A stretch of 64,000 nt of DNA from Sulfuricella sp. T08 (GTDB lineage Bacteria; Pseudomonadota; Gammaproteobacteria; Burkholderiales; Sulfuricellaceae). Both the position numbers and the translations under genes were made by a program. The notes beneath the pieces are model-generated. The model was not told the DNA's origin. It searched no databases and saw only the letters and a program-made list of their open reading frames with translations. Below, one piece after another: positions 37,627 through 47,603 of this stretch. The stretch lies in the NCBI RefSeq assembly GCF_000971475.1, contig NZ_DF967527.1, positions 1 to 64,000 on the forward strand. The letters are read 5' to 3'. The first letter of the stretch is position 1. The number at the start of each line of letters is the position of its first letter.

Positions 37627-39576
37627 CTAGTTATCAGGTTTCTGCCACGAGCGGCGCCGATCGCTGTTCTCTTTATTACTATCCTGACCGCGGTACACGC
37701 GGTTGGCCGGCTTGCCGGGCAGGTCCGCGCGCTCGCGTTCTGCTCGCTCCCGCTGCGGAGTTGCCTCGGGAACTGAGCGCGTCCAGCCTGGCGTTGCCTC
37801 CCCTCTGCGGGGCTCAGGTGTTGCCCGCACCCTTTCCTGTTCTTGAACTGCGCGTGGCGGGGCAATTTCACGCACAGCGTGCGGTGGCGTTGTCGCTTCA
37901 GGGACAGAGGTGCGCGGCGCTCTGGGTTCAGCCCGGTCAGTCTGGGCGCGTTCCCGTATCACGTTGCCAGAAGAAGTAGGTTCGGCATCGCGCCGCCTTT
38001 CCTTGAAGCGTGGCTGAAACGGAGGGGTGGCGCGTTCCGCCCCGGTCTGAGCGCCGAATTCCGGGCGCGGCAGGTCGTTGGATGGATGTTTTGGCATCTC
38101 TACGTAGCGTTGCTCGGGGGCGGTTTTTTTCTCGGACTTGGGCGCTTCAGTACGCCACGGCAGCCTGGACTCACTGGGTGGCCGCGTAGACACCACCGGC
38201 CGCGACAGCACACTTTCCGCCGGGCGAACTCCCCTGTGGGCACCGGCCACCAGGCTTGCCGGATCGGGTTGTATCGGCAGAGCGCCCCGGACATGCTCCA
38301 GTTCACGGATTTGCGTCACCCGCACCGGCGCATCGTGCACATGGCCTCTGCCGAAGCGCTCCCGTGTCGTGGCAACAACAGCATTGCTCACGCGGGTGTT
38401 TTGATAGGTGATGTTGCTCACGTTGACAATCGTGGTTTGCTTAATGACCACGTTATTCACCACCCGTGGGCCATGCCAGCCGCCCCACCAGGGTCTTCCG
38501 ATGAAACCGGGGCGCCCCCACCACGGGGTCAACGGTTCACCCCAACTGAGCGCCACCCAGCCCACCCCTGAGCCGCCGATGCCGATGCCAACGGACACGC
38601 GCGAGCTGACACCGAAAAATGCCACCAAGGCAGGGGCATACACCACTTGTCTGGCCACCGGGCCTGGAGCCCACGCCCAGTAGATGCCCAGATGAACCCA
38701 GCGGCCATAATGGAACGGAGCCCATCCCCACGGAGCGTCGTCTATCCAGGTCCACTGATAGTAAGGGTCCCAGACCCACCTGCCGGTGCTGTAGGGTGCC
38801 CATCCCGGCGATACTGCGTCGGGTACCCAGACCTGCCCGTAGTCCGGCACTACACGCCATCTGCCATAGTGATCCAGATCGGAGGCGCCAGCGATTCCAG
38901 CGGGAAGGTAGCGTTCACTGACCGCATCGACCAGACTCTCCGTGCGCTCGTAATTCCATCGATCCCACTGGTCGAGCTCCGGCGCCACGTAGGTTTTTGC
39001 CTGAGCCACGGTGCCACCCTGTACCACGATTTCTTCGGAGGGAAGAATGCTCATGGCCTGCCCACCGGCCGGAACCATCATCGCCCGGCCGCCGCGACGG
39101 GTGATGAAATGCACATCCCCATTCACGTCCACCCGGTAATAGCCTGTGCGATCAATGGTGAACACCGCATTGGGTGTATCCACCTCCACCGAAAAGCCTG
39201 TGGGAAGCGTGCGCAGATCAAAGGACACACGGCCGGAAGTGATTCTGAACTGAATGAAATCGGCCGTCTGGTTGACGAGCGTGAGTTGCGTATCATCGTC
39301 GGCCCGGACAAAGCCTCGTCCCCCCATCTGGAGTTCGAGGTTGCCGTCGCTGCCGACATAGAGTGCATCGCCGGCGGCAAGCGGAGTATTCATTTGCGCC
39401 TCCACCCAGTCTTCTGCGCCCAGGCGCGAGAAAGAGACATCCCCTTCGACGTAACTCAGACGCAACGGACTGGCGGCCGCTTTCTGATCATCCTCTTGAG
39501 CGAGGGCGGGAAGGCTGCTCATGACGATGAGCAACATGACGGAAAGAGCAGTGATCATTCTGGACAATGGAAACAT
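37627..39576 (-). CDS. Secreted FecR/DUF6600-type protein, tryptophan-rich and with an R/P/E-rich tail
   Basis: A 649-residue exported protein with a signal peptide (MITALSVMLLIVMSSLPALA). Residues 38-175 resemble a FecR domain (LSYVEGDVSFSR, VGSDGNLELQMGGRGFVRA). Residues 220-320 hold repeated DUF6600 units such as YGRWRVVPDYGQVWVPD and STGRWVWDPYYQWTWIDD. A hydrophobic glycine-rich stretch follows, and the last 200 residues are low-complexity (RERAQTDRAEPRAPRTS). Function unknown; it probably acts in the envelope. Confidence 0.85.
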   Translation of the reverse strand: MFPLSRMITALSVMLLIVMSSLPALAQEDDQKAAASPLRLSYVEGDVSFSRLGAEDWVEAQMNTPLAAGDALYVGSDGNLELQMGGRGFVRADDDTQLTLVNQTADFIQFRITSGRVSFDLRTLPTGFSVEVDTPNAVFTIDRTGYYRVDVNGDVHFITRRGGRAMMVPAGGQAMSILPSEEIVVQGGTVAQAKTYVAPELDQWDRWNYERTESLVDAVSERYLPAGIAGASDLDHYGRWRVVPDYGQVWVPDAVSPGWAPYSTGRWVWDPYYQWTWIDDAPWGWAPFHYGRWVHLGIYWAWAPGPVARQVVYAPALVAFFGVSSRVSVGIGIGGSGVGWVALSWGEPLTPWWGRPGFIGRPWWGGWHGPRVVNNVVIKQTTIVNVSNITYQNTRVSNAVVATTRERFGRGHVHDAPVRVTQIRELEHVRGALPIQPDPASLVAGAHRGVRPAESVLSRPVVSTRPPSESRLPWRTEAPKSEKKTAPEQRYVEMPKHPSNDLPRPEFGAQTGAERATPPFQPRFKERRRDAEPTSSGNVIRERAQTDRAEPRAPRTSVPEATTPPHAVREIAPPRAVQEQERVRATPEPRRGEATPGWTRSVPEATPQRERAERERADLPGKPANRVYRGQDSNKENSDRRRSWQKPDN

Positions 39577-39693
39577 GGGCGTCGCCTTGGGTAGCCAGGA
39601 GCATTTTCCTGGAGTTGCGCGCCGTAAGCCTTGACGCTGGGAAGTAGCTAAACAACGTTACAGCGCAGATACAGTTGACGTTAGGACAGGCTG

Positions 39694-40344
39694 CTATTGC
39701 ACATTTTTTGCCGGGTAGCCGACGGATTGCGCAAGGATGATCTCTTGATGACTACCCAGCCCCATTGCTGCGCCAAGCGCTGCTCGATCGATCGACCCGC
39801 GCACTACCGTAGCCAAGCCTGCAGAAGTGCAGAAGAGATACACATTCTGGGCAATGAAGCCGGTGTCGGTTGCACTGTAAAGTGCTTTCTGTTCCGCCCC
39901 GGCGTCGCTCATCCGGTTGAGGTCCGCCACATAAACCAGGTTCACCGGCACCGTTGCCACAAAATCCTGCACGCCCGTCAGTCCGCGGATGTCGCCGGCT
40001 ACTACACGCTTCAGCGTATGGGTGATCGGGTTGTAACGATAAACCCCTTCTGCTGTTGCCACGTACACATCGATTTCGCGCCAATCGCGAGCGGAAGGCG
40101 CTGTACGCTTGCCCGAGTCGGTCCGGTTCACGCCGTTCGCCGCCCACAACAAATTCGACAGCACCTGCTGTGGCAGCGGTTTGGTGCCGAACTCCCGTGT
40201 CGAGTGGCGCTCCTTCAGAACCTGCATCAACGGCTTCCCGCTCTCCATCTGGGGCGGTGGCAGTTTGATGGCATCGGTTTCCTGCGCCCATCCGTTTCCC
40301 GTCACGCTCATCATGAATAACCCCGCATATATCCATTTTTCCAT
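39694..40344 (-). CDS. Exported nitroreductase-fold protein (SagB-type)
   Basis: A 216-residue protein with a signal peptide (MEKWIYAGLFMMSVTGNGWA) and a nitroreductase fold of the SagB/ThcOx type: LKERHSTREFGTKPLPQQVLS near the start, LLWAANGVNR, and later QNVYLFCTSAGLATVVRG and SVGYP. Export is unusual for this flavin-dependent fold but known in this subgroup. Its substrate is unknown. Confidence 0.85.
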   Translation of the reverse strand: MEKWIYAGLFMMSVTGNGWAQETDAIKLPPPQMESGKPLMQVLKERHSTREFGTKPLPQQVLSNLLWAANGVNRTDSGKRTAPSARDWREIDVYVATAEGVYRYNPITHTLKRVVAGDIRGLTGVQDFVATVPVNLVYVADLNRMSDAGAEQKALYSATDTGFIAQNVYLFCTSAGLATVVRGSIDRAALGAAMGLGSHQEIILAQSVGYPAKNVQ

Positions 40345-40494
40345 GGCCGGTTTCTCCTTGGCAGAACAACAGCAACAATAGTAACTATAGACGCGCGGGG
40401 GCGGGGGGCAAGGCGGTGTTTTCCTTCCTGCACGTTTGAGAGGGAGGAAGCTCGATCACACAGGTTGTCGCCTGAAACTCCGTGGTACAGGCGT

Positions 40495-40523
40495 AAAAAA
40501 GCCCCGGCAGGCCGGGGCTTTTT
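40495..40523 (-). terminator. Strong bidirectional terminator after cspA
   Basis: GCCCCGGC and GCCGGGGC pair around AG, with an A6 run on one side and T5 on the other, so it can act on either strand. It lies 18 bp after the cspA stop. Confidence 0.88.
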
Positions 40524-40540
40524 CTTAAACTACTGCAGGT

Positions 40541-40744
40541 TTACGCAGCTTGAATGTTTGAAGCCTGTTTGCCTTTAGGGCCGGCAGTCACTTCAAAACT
40601 GACACGCTGGTTTTCTTGCAAGGATTTGAAACCCCCTGCCTGAATCGCAGAGAAATGCGCGAACAAATCTTCGCTGCCATCATCCGGGGTAATAAAGCCA
40701 AAACCTTTTGCATCGTTAAACCATTTCACAGTACCTGTTGCCAT
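40541..40744 (-). CDS. cspA: Cold-shock-domain protein (CspA family)
   Basis: A 67-residue single-stranded nucleic-acid-binding protein. RNP1 is [11 protein letters not shown] and RNP2 DLFAHFSAI. Such proteins melt mRNA secondary structure. The 200 bp upstream, AT-rich with no gene, could hold the long leader typical of csp mRNAs. The exact paralogue (CspA, C, E or D) cannot be decided. Confidence 0.96.
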   Translation of the reverse strand: MATGTVKWFNDAKGFGFITPDDGSEDLFAHFSAIQAGGFKSLQENQRVSFEVTAGPKGKQASNIQAA

Positions 40745-40992
40745 TTAATTCACCTCAATATCAAGTTAAAGCCGGCTAAAAATAGCCGGATGAAGACGGG
40801 CAAATGCCCAGCCTATCGAACATCAAGGAAAAAAACAGACCAACAATGAGGTACCGCAATTGAAACTTGAATTCCACAGACTTGCATTAAGACTACAGCA
40901 AAAACGGTTAAGTTCAATTTATTTTTTCTGGGTGCGCGGCACGTGCGTTCAAGTACGACCCCTGCGATGCTGCCACCGCTGACTCCGTTGCG

Positions 40993-41505
40993 TCAGCGCG
41001 AGCACCAGCATCCCCCTTGTTCGCACAACCCCATCTGGCTTTCGGTCAGGCTCAGGGTCGAGCGCACCGTCTCCGTGCTGGCATCGAACAGTACATCGAA
41101 GCGCGCCGGCTCATTCCACTCGTCGCAATAGCGCCATTCCCACACCAATTCGTCTCTCGCCTTGAAATAAACCGTCCATCCCGGCCATGATGGCCCCAGA
41201 ATGCGCAGCACCTGCTCCTTGCCCATGCCGGCCTGGATGCGGGTAAATGCGCTCCGGTCCATCACGTTCTCGATGCGCTGCAGCCCACCATCCGCTCCGA
41301 TAAACGCCATATAGCTGTGAACGCCCATCGGCCCTCGTGGATAAGCCAGCTGCAGGGCACCGTCCGGTTCCTGCCAGCGCATCGCCGGTTGCCCCATCAC
41401 GCGCAGCACATCTTCCAGTCTCGCCTCGCCAGGCTTGAGGCCGCCGCTGTAAGCCGCGCAGCCAGTCAGCAGCAACGCAGCCAGAATCATTGTTAAGCGT
41501 TTCAT
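40993..41505 (-). CDS. Putative lipoprotein
   Basis: A 170-residue protein with a lipoprotein signal peptide: KRLTMILAALLLTGCAAYSGG, with LLTGC as the lipobox. It has two SmpA/OmlA-like repeats (EDVLRVMGQPAMRWQEPDG and KEQVLRILGPSWPGWTVYF). Such proteins usually sit in the outer membrane. Four cysteines, three near the C-terminus, might form disulfides. No neighbour suggests its job. Confidence 0.82.
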   Translation of the reverse strand: MKRLTMILAALLLTGCAAYSGGLKPGEARLEDVLRVMGQPAMRWQEPDGALQLAYPRGPMGVHSYMAFIGADGGLQRIENVMDRSAFTRIQAGMGKEQVLRILGPSWPGWTVYFKARDELVWEWRYCDEWNEPARFDVLFDASTETVRSTLSLTESQMGLCEQGGCWCSR

Positions 41506-41848
41506 ATTTAGCCATTATGGCGGAATTTTTATTCCTAGCCGAGATTCAGGCCGCCGATCCAAAAATGGCGAAGCGTCTATGTATGGCTATATTTAACTCA
41601 TGGTGGACAGTATCGAGCCGCGTCGGAAAACGGCATTTTGTGTCGGAACTTTTTACATTTTCACCTGATACGCTCCCTGATTCGATTAATTGTTAGTGTA
41701 TGAATAATATTCAACGCATTGATATTGAATTAGTTGTTGTTTGTATTCTTGCGTATGGCATGGATAATGCTTTTTATAAATTGCAAGACAGCTGATTTAA
41801 ATTCGGCAGAGAGAAGTCTCAATAAAAACTAAAAGAAGGAGGTGTGTC
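41506..41848. other. Gene-free interval
   Basis: These 343 bp separate divergent genes and become AT-rich from about 41640. They should hold the promoters of the lipoprotein gene and of the small gene at 41849. I see no RNA gene, repeat or convincing ORF. Confidence 0.5.
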
Positions 41849-42067
41849 ATGGCTATCACGACGAACATGAGCAGCTACGAAATCGGAACCGATTCGGTAG
41901 AGGCGGAGTACGGCGATGAAATCATGTGCGCTGGATGGAACCCCGATGTTGGCCTGGTGTGTCAGAATCTGCTTGAACTGTCCGACACGCATACGACAAT
42001 ACCCGCTGATCTTACGATGGAAATTTCGGAGTTATTCCTGAAAAAGATGTATGCCTGCCAAGAATAA
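41849..42067 (+). CDS. Small protein of unknown function
   Basis: A 72-residue acidic protein (MAITTNMSSYEIGTDSVEAE) with a very strong ribosome-binding site, AAGGAGG, 6 bp upstream of the ATG. Three cysteines are spread along the chain. I recognise no family. The upstream AT-rich region suggests its own promoter. Confidence 0.6.
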   Translation: MAITTNMSSYEIGTDSVEAEYGDEIMCAGWNPDVGLVCQNLLELSDTHTTIPADLTMEISELFLKKMYACQE

Positions 42068-42106
42068 GTTATAGCGGTTTTAAAAGCAGTTAACCGTCTT
42101 CGAAAC

Positions 42107-43942
42107 TTACGCGACTTCTTCTTCAGCCTGTTGTTGCAGCGCCCACATGTGTGCGTACACGCCGTCTTTTGCCAGCAGCTCGGGATGCCGGCCACGCTCG
42201 ACTATGCGCCCGGCATCCATGACCAGGATCTCATCGGCTTCGACCACGGTGGAGAGCCGGTGTGCGATGATCAGGCTGGTGCGGCTCCTGGCGATTTCCA
42301 GCAGCTCGGCCTGGATGGCTTTTTCGGTTTTGGTGTCGAGTGCGGAGGTGGCTTCATCCAGAATCAGAATCACCGGATTTTTCAACAAAGTGCGGGCGAT
42401 GGCGACGCGCTGTTTTTCGCCACCGGAGAGTTTCAGGCCGCGTTCGCCGACCACGCTGTCCCAGCCTTGCGGCAGGGATTCGATGAAGTTCAGGATATGC
42501 GCGGCACGGGCGGCAGCGATGACTTCATCGCGCGTGGCATCGGGGCGGCCATAGGCGATGTTGTAGTAAATGCTGTCGTTGAACAGCACTGTGTCCTGCG
42601 GTACTACACCGATGGCCGCGCGCAGGCTGTCCTGGCTGATGTGGCGGATGTCCTGGCCATCGATCTGGATGCTGCCTTGGTTAACGTCATAAAAGCGGAA
42701 CAGCAACCTCGCCAGGGTGGATTTTCCCGCGCCACTCGCGCCCACGGCGGCCACGGTTTTTCCGGCCGGGATGGTGAAGCTGACATCATGCAGAATCGGG
42801 CGGTCGGCATTGTAGGCGAAGCTGACGTGCTCGAACTTTACTTCCCCGCCAAGCACGTCCAGCGTGCCTGCATCCGGCGCATCCTCCACTTCCTTGGGGC
42901 GATGCAGCAGGATAAACATGCGTTCCACATCGGTCATGGACTGCTTGATCTCGCGGTACATCACGCCGAGAAAGCTCAAAGGCTGAAACATCTGCAACAG
43001 AAAGGCGTTGACCATGACCAGATCGCCCAGCGTGAGCGTGCCTTCCACCACGCCGTTCGCTGCGCGCAGCACCATTAGCGTGACGCCGATGGCGATGGTG
43101 CCAGCCTGCGCCGCGTTCAACAGACCGAGCGAACGCTGCGACTGCAAGGCTACCCGCTCCCATTCCGCCAGACTGGTATCGTAGCGCGCAGCCTCATAGC
43201 GCTCGTTGCCAAAATATTTCACCGTTTCATAGTTCAACAGGCTGTCGATCGCGCGGCCATACGCTTCGGAATCCAGCGCGTTGGCGCGGCGCACGAACTG
43301 CGTGCGCCAGTCGGTGATGGTCACGGTAAAGCCGATATACGCCGCCAGCGTCACCAGCGTAATCAGCCCGAATACCCAGTCCAGCTTGACGAACAGAATG
43401 ACCGCCACCATCAGGATTTCCAGCACGGTCGGCGTGATGCGGAACAGCAAGTAGCCTACCAGACTGGAGATCGCCTTGGTGCCGCGTTCGATGTCGCGGG
43501 TGATGCCGCCGGTCTGGCGCTCCAGATGAAAGCGCAGCGACAGCGCATGCAGGTGTTCGAACACTGCCATGCTCACCCGGCGCATGGCACGCTGCGTGAC
43601 CTTGCCGAACACCACATCGCGCAGATCGGCAAACGTGGTGCTGGCAAAGCGCAGCAGGCCATAGGTGATGATCAGCGTCAGCGGCAGAACCAGGTCGGCA
43701 CGCGACTTGTCCAGCGCATCGATGATTTCTTTCAACACCAGCGGGACCATCACCGCCGCCAGCTTGGCGCCGATCAGCAAGGCCAGGGCCAGCACTACCC
43801 GGCCACGGAATTCCCACAGATAGGGGAACACGCGGCCGATCGAACGCAAATTGGCCTGGCCGGGCTGAGACTTTGTACTGGAATGGGAATGTTCGGATAG
43901 GGACATCGGGTCTTTGGAATCTCTGTTAGCCAGTTTTATCAT
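42107..43942 (-). CDS. Atm1-type ABC exporter (fused permease and ATPase)
   Basis: A half-transporter of about 611 residues that works as a dimer. Six transmembrane helices occupy about residues 35-310, and the ATPase has Walker A GASGAGKSTLARLLFRF, signature LSGGEKQRVAIARTLL and Walker B ILILDEATSALD. The NYETVKYFGNE sequence is typical of the Atm1/HMT1 group, which exports glutathione-linked sulfur or metal species. The start is not certain: ATG 43942 has GGAAA ahead, while ATG 43906 (MSLSEHSHSS) and GTG 43972 are also open. Confidence 0.92.
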   Translation of the reverse strand: MIKLANRDSKDPMSLSEHSHSSTKSQPGQANLRSIGRVFPYLWEFRGRVVLALALLIGAKLAAVMVPLVLKEIIDALDKSRADLVLPLTLIITYGLLRFASTTFADLRDVVFGKVTQRAMRRVSMAVFEHLHALSLRFHLERQTGGITRDIERGTKAISSLVGYLLFRITPTVLEILMVAVILFVKLDWVFGLITLVTLAAYIGFTVTITDWRTQFVRRANALDSEAYGRAIDSLLNYETVKYFGNERYEAARYDTSLAEWERVALQSQRSLGLLNAAQAGTIAIGVTLMVLRAANGVVEGTLTLGDLVMVNAFLLQMFQPLSFLGVMYREIKQSMTDVERMFILLHRPKEVEDAPDAGTLDVLGGEVKFEHVSFAYNADRPILHDVSFTIPAGKTVAAVGASGAGKSTLARLLFRFYDVNQGSIQIDGQDIRHISQDSLRAAIGVVPQDTVLFNDSIYYNIAYGRPDATRDEVIAAARAAHILNFIESLPQGWDSVVGERGLKLSGGEKQRVAIARTLLKNPVILILDEATSALDTKTEKAIQAELLEIARSRTSLIIAHRLSTVVEADEILVMDAGRIVERGRHPELLAKDGVYAHMWALQQQAEEEVA

Positions 43943-44077
43943 TGTTTCCATGCATCGCACGAAAGCAAACACAGGGGGTCATTATTTCACACCGCGCAAA
44001 ATCTGCTCAACTTTGCTTTACCTTGCCGCCACAGGGGATAATAATTCGAGCAAGGTCGCACACAAAGGAGCCTCGCC

Positions 44078-44353
44078 ATGAGCCACAAGCATATCAACCT
44101 GCTACGCGCCATCTTCCATGATCCGGTCAGCGGCAACATCCACTGGCGCGAAATCGAATCCTTGCTGCACCACTTGGGCGCCAGCGTCACCTCTGCTCAC
44201 GGCGCACGCTTCCACGCGACGCTAAATGGTTACGAGGAATTCCTGCACCACCCCCATCAAAGCAATGTCTGCGACAAAATGCTGATCAAGCAGCTGCGCG
44301 AATTCCTCGCCCGGGCAGGAGTGACGCCGTCGAGTTACGAGAGCGATGCATAA
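44078..44353 (+). CDS. HicA-like protein without HicB
   Basis: A 91-residue protein similar to the HicA mRNA-interferase family: NIHWREIESLLHHLGA followed by HGARFHATLNGYEEFLHHPH. The central histidine (GARFHATL) fits the HicA catalytic position. No HicB-type antitoxin lies on either side. Solo copies of this subtype occur in many betaproteobacterial chromosomes and may not be toxins. Confidence 0.75.
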   Translation: MSHKHINLLRAIFHDPVSGNIHWREIESLLHHLGASVTSAHGARFHATLNGYEEFLHHPHQSNVCDKMLIKQLREFLARAGVTPSSYESDA

Positions 44354-44405
44354 CACAGACGCTAATACGGTCGGGCTGTGATGTGGCGCGGCGGTGGCAG
44401 ATCAA

Positions 44406-44768
44406 CTACCCACCAGCCCGCTTCACGACCCAGCCCTGCTTCTTGAGGTTTTCGATCACAAAATCACAGTGATCGCCCTGGATTTCAATCACCCCATCCT
44501 TCACCGTGCCACCAGAGCCGCACGCCGTTTTGAGCTGCTTGCCCAGTTGCGCGAGCGCAAGAACATCCAGCGTAAGCCCCTTGATCAGGGTAACGCCTTT
44601 CCCTTTGCGGCCTTTGGTCTCTCTGGAGACTCGCACAATACCGTCAGACACAGGGATAGCTGTGTTTCGGTTGCAAATACACTCGGCAAGAGATTTCCGG
44701 CACTCAGGACACATTTTCCCGTGCTCGGTGGAATAGACGAGCCCGCCTGTTGCTTTATTGTTTTTCAT
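44406..44768 (-). CDS. yciH: SUI1/YciH-family translation factor
   Basis: A 120-residue protein of the eIF1/SUI1 fold (KGVTLIKGLTLDVLALAQL, GSGGTVKDGVIEIQGDH). Bacterial YciH influences start-codon selection and stress translation. The N-terminal zinc-like CPECRKSLAECIC element is also seen in relatives. It stands alone on the minus strand. Confidence 0.93.
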   Translation of the reverse strand: MKNNKATGGLVYSTEHGKMCPECRKSLAECICNRNTAIPVSDGIVRVSRETKGRKGKGVTLIKGLTLDVLALAQLGKQLKTACGSGGTVKDGVIEIQGDHCDFVIENLKKQGWVVKRAGG

Positions 44769-44882
44769 AAACTTCCGATGGCATTGTTCGCTCTCATGCC
44801 GCTATTGTAGCGCCACTGCAGCGATAACCAATTACCCGGATACTGCTATATTGAAGCGAGTGGCCTATCTTTGAGAGTGACG

Positions 44883-45461
44883 ATGAGTATCTTGATCGCA
44901 CATGCAGCCCTGCGGCGCATGGCTGTGGCGGCGCTGTTAACGGTGGTTCTGCCCGCCATGGCGGGTGATAAAAAACGGGAGGGCATGGACATGATGTTGA
45001 CATCCACGGTGTTTTTCCAGGGCGGCATGATCCCGCAACGCTATACCTGCGATGGGTCGGATATCTCTCCGCCATTGGCCTGGTCCGGATTGCCGACAGG
45101 AACAACAAGTCTGGTTCTGATTGTAGATGACCCCGATGCGCCAGATCCGGCCGCGCCTAAGATGACTTGGGTGCATTGGGTGCTGTATAACCTGCCGCCG
45201 ATTGCGGGTGAATTGCCTGAGGGTGTTCCGGCAAAGGTGCTGCCACAAGGGACGTTGCAAGGGGTGAACGACTGGCAGCGCACGGGTTATGGGGGACCTT
45301 GCCCGCCCGTGGGACGCCACCGCTATTTTTTCAAGCTGTATGCGCTGGATGCTGTTCTGCCGGATTTGGGCAGACCTGCCAAAGCGGTGGTGGAAAAGGC
45401 AATGCAGGGGCATATTCTCAGCCATGCGGAGTTGATAGGGCAATATCAGCGCAGCCGATAG
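44883..45461 (+). CDS. YbhB/YbcL-family (PEBP-like) protein
   Basis: A 192-residue protein with a signal-like hydrophobic start (MAVAALLTVVLPAMA) and the Raf-kinase-inhibitor/PEBP fold: RYTCDGSDISPPLAW, SLVLIVDDPDAPDP, WVHWVLYNLPP, and the ligand-site GYGGPCPPVGRHRY. Function in bacteria is unknown. ATG 44883 is my start; a start four codons upstream is open. Confidence 0.92.
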   Translation: MSILIAHAALRRMAVAALLTVVLPAMAGDKKREGMDMMLTSTVFFQGGMIPQRYTCDGSDISPPLAWSGLPTGTTSLVLIVDDPDAPDPAAPKMTWVHWVLYNLPPIAGELPEGVPAKVLPQGTLQGVNDWQRTGYGGPCPPVGRHRYFFKLYALDAVLPDLGRPAKAVVEKAMQGHILSHAELIGQYQRSR

Positions 45462-45463
45462 CC

Positions 45464-45628
45464 TTATTCGGCGTTATGCTCCAGCGTGATGCCGACCAGT
45501 TCGATGATGACGCCCAAGGCGAGCAACAGGGCACCCTGCCAGACTTCCGGGGCGAGAAACATCAGGATTGCGCCCAGCACCACCATGACTAGTGCGCCAG
45601 TTCGGCGGATGCGTTTGTTTTTGATCAT
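45464..45628 (-). CDS. Small membrane protein
   Basis: A 54-residue protein: a basic start MIKNKRIRRTG and then a long hydrophobic stretch that can make two helices (ALVMVVLGAILMFLA and GALLLALGVIIELVGITL). It lies convergent to the PEBP gene and divergent from the hsp70 gene. Proteins of this size and form are common in betaproteobacteria; no function is known. Confidence 0.7.
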   Translation of the reverse strand: MIKNKRIRRTGALVMVVLGAILMFLAPEVWQGALLLALGVIIELVGITLEHNAE

Positions 45629-45701
45629 GTCGGATCGCCTTCTGCTATTTTTAACAGTATAGAGGTTACGCAAATTTAAGGAAGCAATCAGGGAGAGCAT
45701 C

Positions 45702-47582
45702 ATGGCTATCATCGGGATCGACCTCGGCACTTCCAACTCCGCAGCCGCCGTGCTGCGCGGCGGTCGGCCAGTCATCATACCCAGCTCCGAGGGAGTGAGC
45801 CTGGGTGGCAAGGCATTTCCCAGCTATGTCGCAGTGACCGCCGACGGGCAGGTGCTGGTCGGCGAGCCGGCGCGGCGCCAGGCGGCGTCGAATCCGGAAG
45901 GCACCGCCACCGCTTTCAAGCGGCAGATGGGGCGCCGCGAGAAGGTCCGCCTGCGCAATAACGAGTATACGCCCGAGCAGTTGTCCGCCTTTCTCCTGCA
46001 AAAAATCAAGCGCGACGCCGAAGCCTTCCTGGGCGAGCCGGTAACCAAGGCGGTGGTGACCGTCCCCGCCTATTTCGACGATAACCAGCGCAATGCCACC
46101 AAGGACGCCTGCAGTATCGCCGGTATCGAGGTGGAGCGACTGGTGAACGAGCCCACCGCAGCCGCTCTCGCCTACGGTCTCGACCGGCTGGGCCAGGAAC
46201 TGCGCATCGCGGTGATCGACTTCGGCGGCGGCACGCTAGACGTGACCATCATGGAGTTCGGCAAGGGCGTGTTCGAGGTGAAGAGCACTTCGGGCGATAC
46301 CCAGCTCGGCGGAACCGACATGAACCAGCGCATTTTCGAGTACCTGGCCGACCGCTTCAGGACGGAATCCGGCATCGATGTGCGCGGCGACCGCAAGGCC
46401 GCTGCGCGTTTGCTCGAAGCCTCGGAGATGGCCAAGATCGAACTCACCGCCAGCACCACCGCTCACATCAGCCTGCCTTACATCGCTTCCTCGGGTGGGG
46501 AGCCGCGCCATCTCGAGCTGGATTTGACGCGCACCGACCTGGAGCGGGTGGTGCGCTCCGTGACCGAGCGCTGCCGCGGGCCGGTGGAGCAGGCGCTGAG
46601 GGATGCCGGCATCACCCCGCGCGATGTCGACCGCATCGTCTTTGTCGGCGGGCCGACCCGGATGCCGTCGGTACGCACTTTCTTTGAGGACATGTTCGGC
46701 CGCAAGGCGGAAATGGGGGTCGACCCGATGGAATGCGTCGCTTCCGGCGCGGCGATCCAGGCTGGCGTGCTGTCGGGCGAGGTGGGCGATATCGTGCTGG
46801 TGGACGTGACGCCGCTGACGCTAGGCGTTGAAACCCTGGGCGGCGTCGCCACCCCCTTGATCACGCGTAACACGCCGGTGCCGGTGAAGAAATCCGAGAT
46901 TTTTACCACCGCAGCCGACATGCAGACCAGCGTCACCATCCATGTGTTCCAGGGCGAGCGCCCGATGGCTCCGGACAACGCCAGCCTGGGGGAATTCAAC
47001 CTCGACGGTCTGGCGCCTGCGCCGCGCGGCATGCCGAAGATCGAGGTGACGTTTGATATCGACTCGAACGGCATCCTCAACGTCAACGCCAGGGATACCT
47101 CCACCGGCAAATCCCAGTCGATCCGCATTACCGGCTCGACCCGGCTTTCCGATAGCGAGAAGCAGCGCATGATCCGGGAGGCCGAACAGTACGCCGATCA
47201 GGACAAGAAACGACGCGAGGAAGTGGACAAGCTGAACGCAGCAGATTCCGTCTGCTACCAGGCGGAAAAGATGCTGGCGGATTTCGGCGACAAGCTCACC
47301 GCCGAACTCAAGGGCAGGATCGAGGCCGCGCTGCGCGAGGTGAAGGAAGCCTTGACCAGGCGCGATGCCCAGCTTGCCACCGAGCGTGCTGAAGCTTTGC
47401 AGAAGGTGCTGAAGGAAGCCGGGGCGGTGATCTATTCCCAGACGCCGAACGCCGGCGTGTACGCACAGACCCCTTATCAAGGGGCAGAGGCTGAACAAGG
47501 TGCTCCTGCCGGCGAAGCCCGACCAAGTGGCTCCGGGCCGCGTGGCAGGGTGGTGGATGCCGAATATAAAGAGGCAAGGTAG
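45702..47582 (+). CDS. Hsp70-family chaperone (DnaK paralogue)
   Basis: A 626-residue Hsp70. The ATPase domain begins MAIIGIDLGTSNSAAAVL and has the phosphate-2 motif VIDFGGGTLDVTIM and VFVGGPTRMPSVR; the substrate domain and lid follow, ending in a poorly conserved tail. GTSNSAA in place of the canonical GTTNSCV shows it is a paralogue, so another dnaK probably exists elsewhere. It opens a plus-strand run with DnaJ, CbpA and CbpM. Confidence 0.95.
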   Translation: MAIIGIDLGTSNSAAAVLRGGRPVIIPSSEGVSLGGKAFPSYVAVTADGQVLVGEPARRQAASNPEGTATAFKRQMGRREKVRLRNNEYTPEQLSAFLLQKIKRDAEAFLGEPVTKAVVTVPAYFDDNQRNATKDACSIAGIEVERLVNEPTAAALAYGLDRLGQELRIAVIDFGGGTLDVTIMEFGKGVFEVKSTSGDTQLGGTDMNQRIFEYLADRFRTESGIDVRGDRKAAARLLEASEMAKIELTASTTAHISLPYIASSGGEPRHLELDLTRTDLERVVRSVTERCRGPVEQALRDAGITPRDVDRIVFVGGPTRMPSVRTFFEDMFGRKAEMGVDPMECVASGAAIQAGVLSGEVGDIVLVDVTPLTLGVETLGGVATPLITRNTPVPVKKSEIFTTAADMQTSVTIHVFQGERPMAPDNASLGEFNLDGLAPAPRGMPKIEVTFDIDSNGILNVNARDTSTGKSQSIRITGSTRLSDSEKQRMIREAEQYADQDKKRREEVDKLNAADSVCYQAEKMLADFGDKLTAELKGRIEAALREVKEALTRRDAQLATERAEALQKVLKEAGAVIYSQTPNAGVYAQTPYQGAEAEQGAPAGEARPSGSGPRGRVVDAEYKEAR

Positions 47583-47603
47583 AGCAAGCGATTAAAAAAC
47601 AAC

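Noticed and set aside
44078-44353. Complete hicAB toxin-antitoxin locus
   Set aside because: No HicB-like frame exists on either side; only the HicA-like gene is supported.
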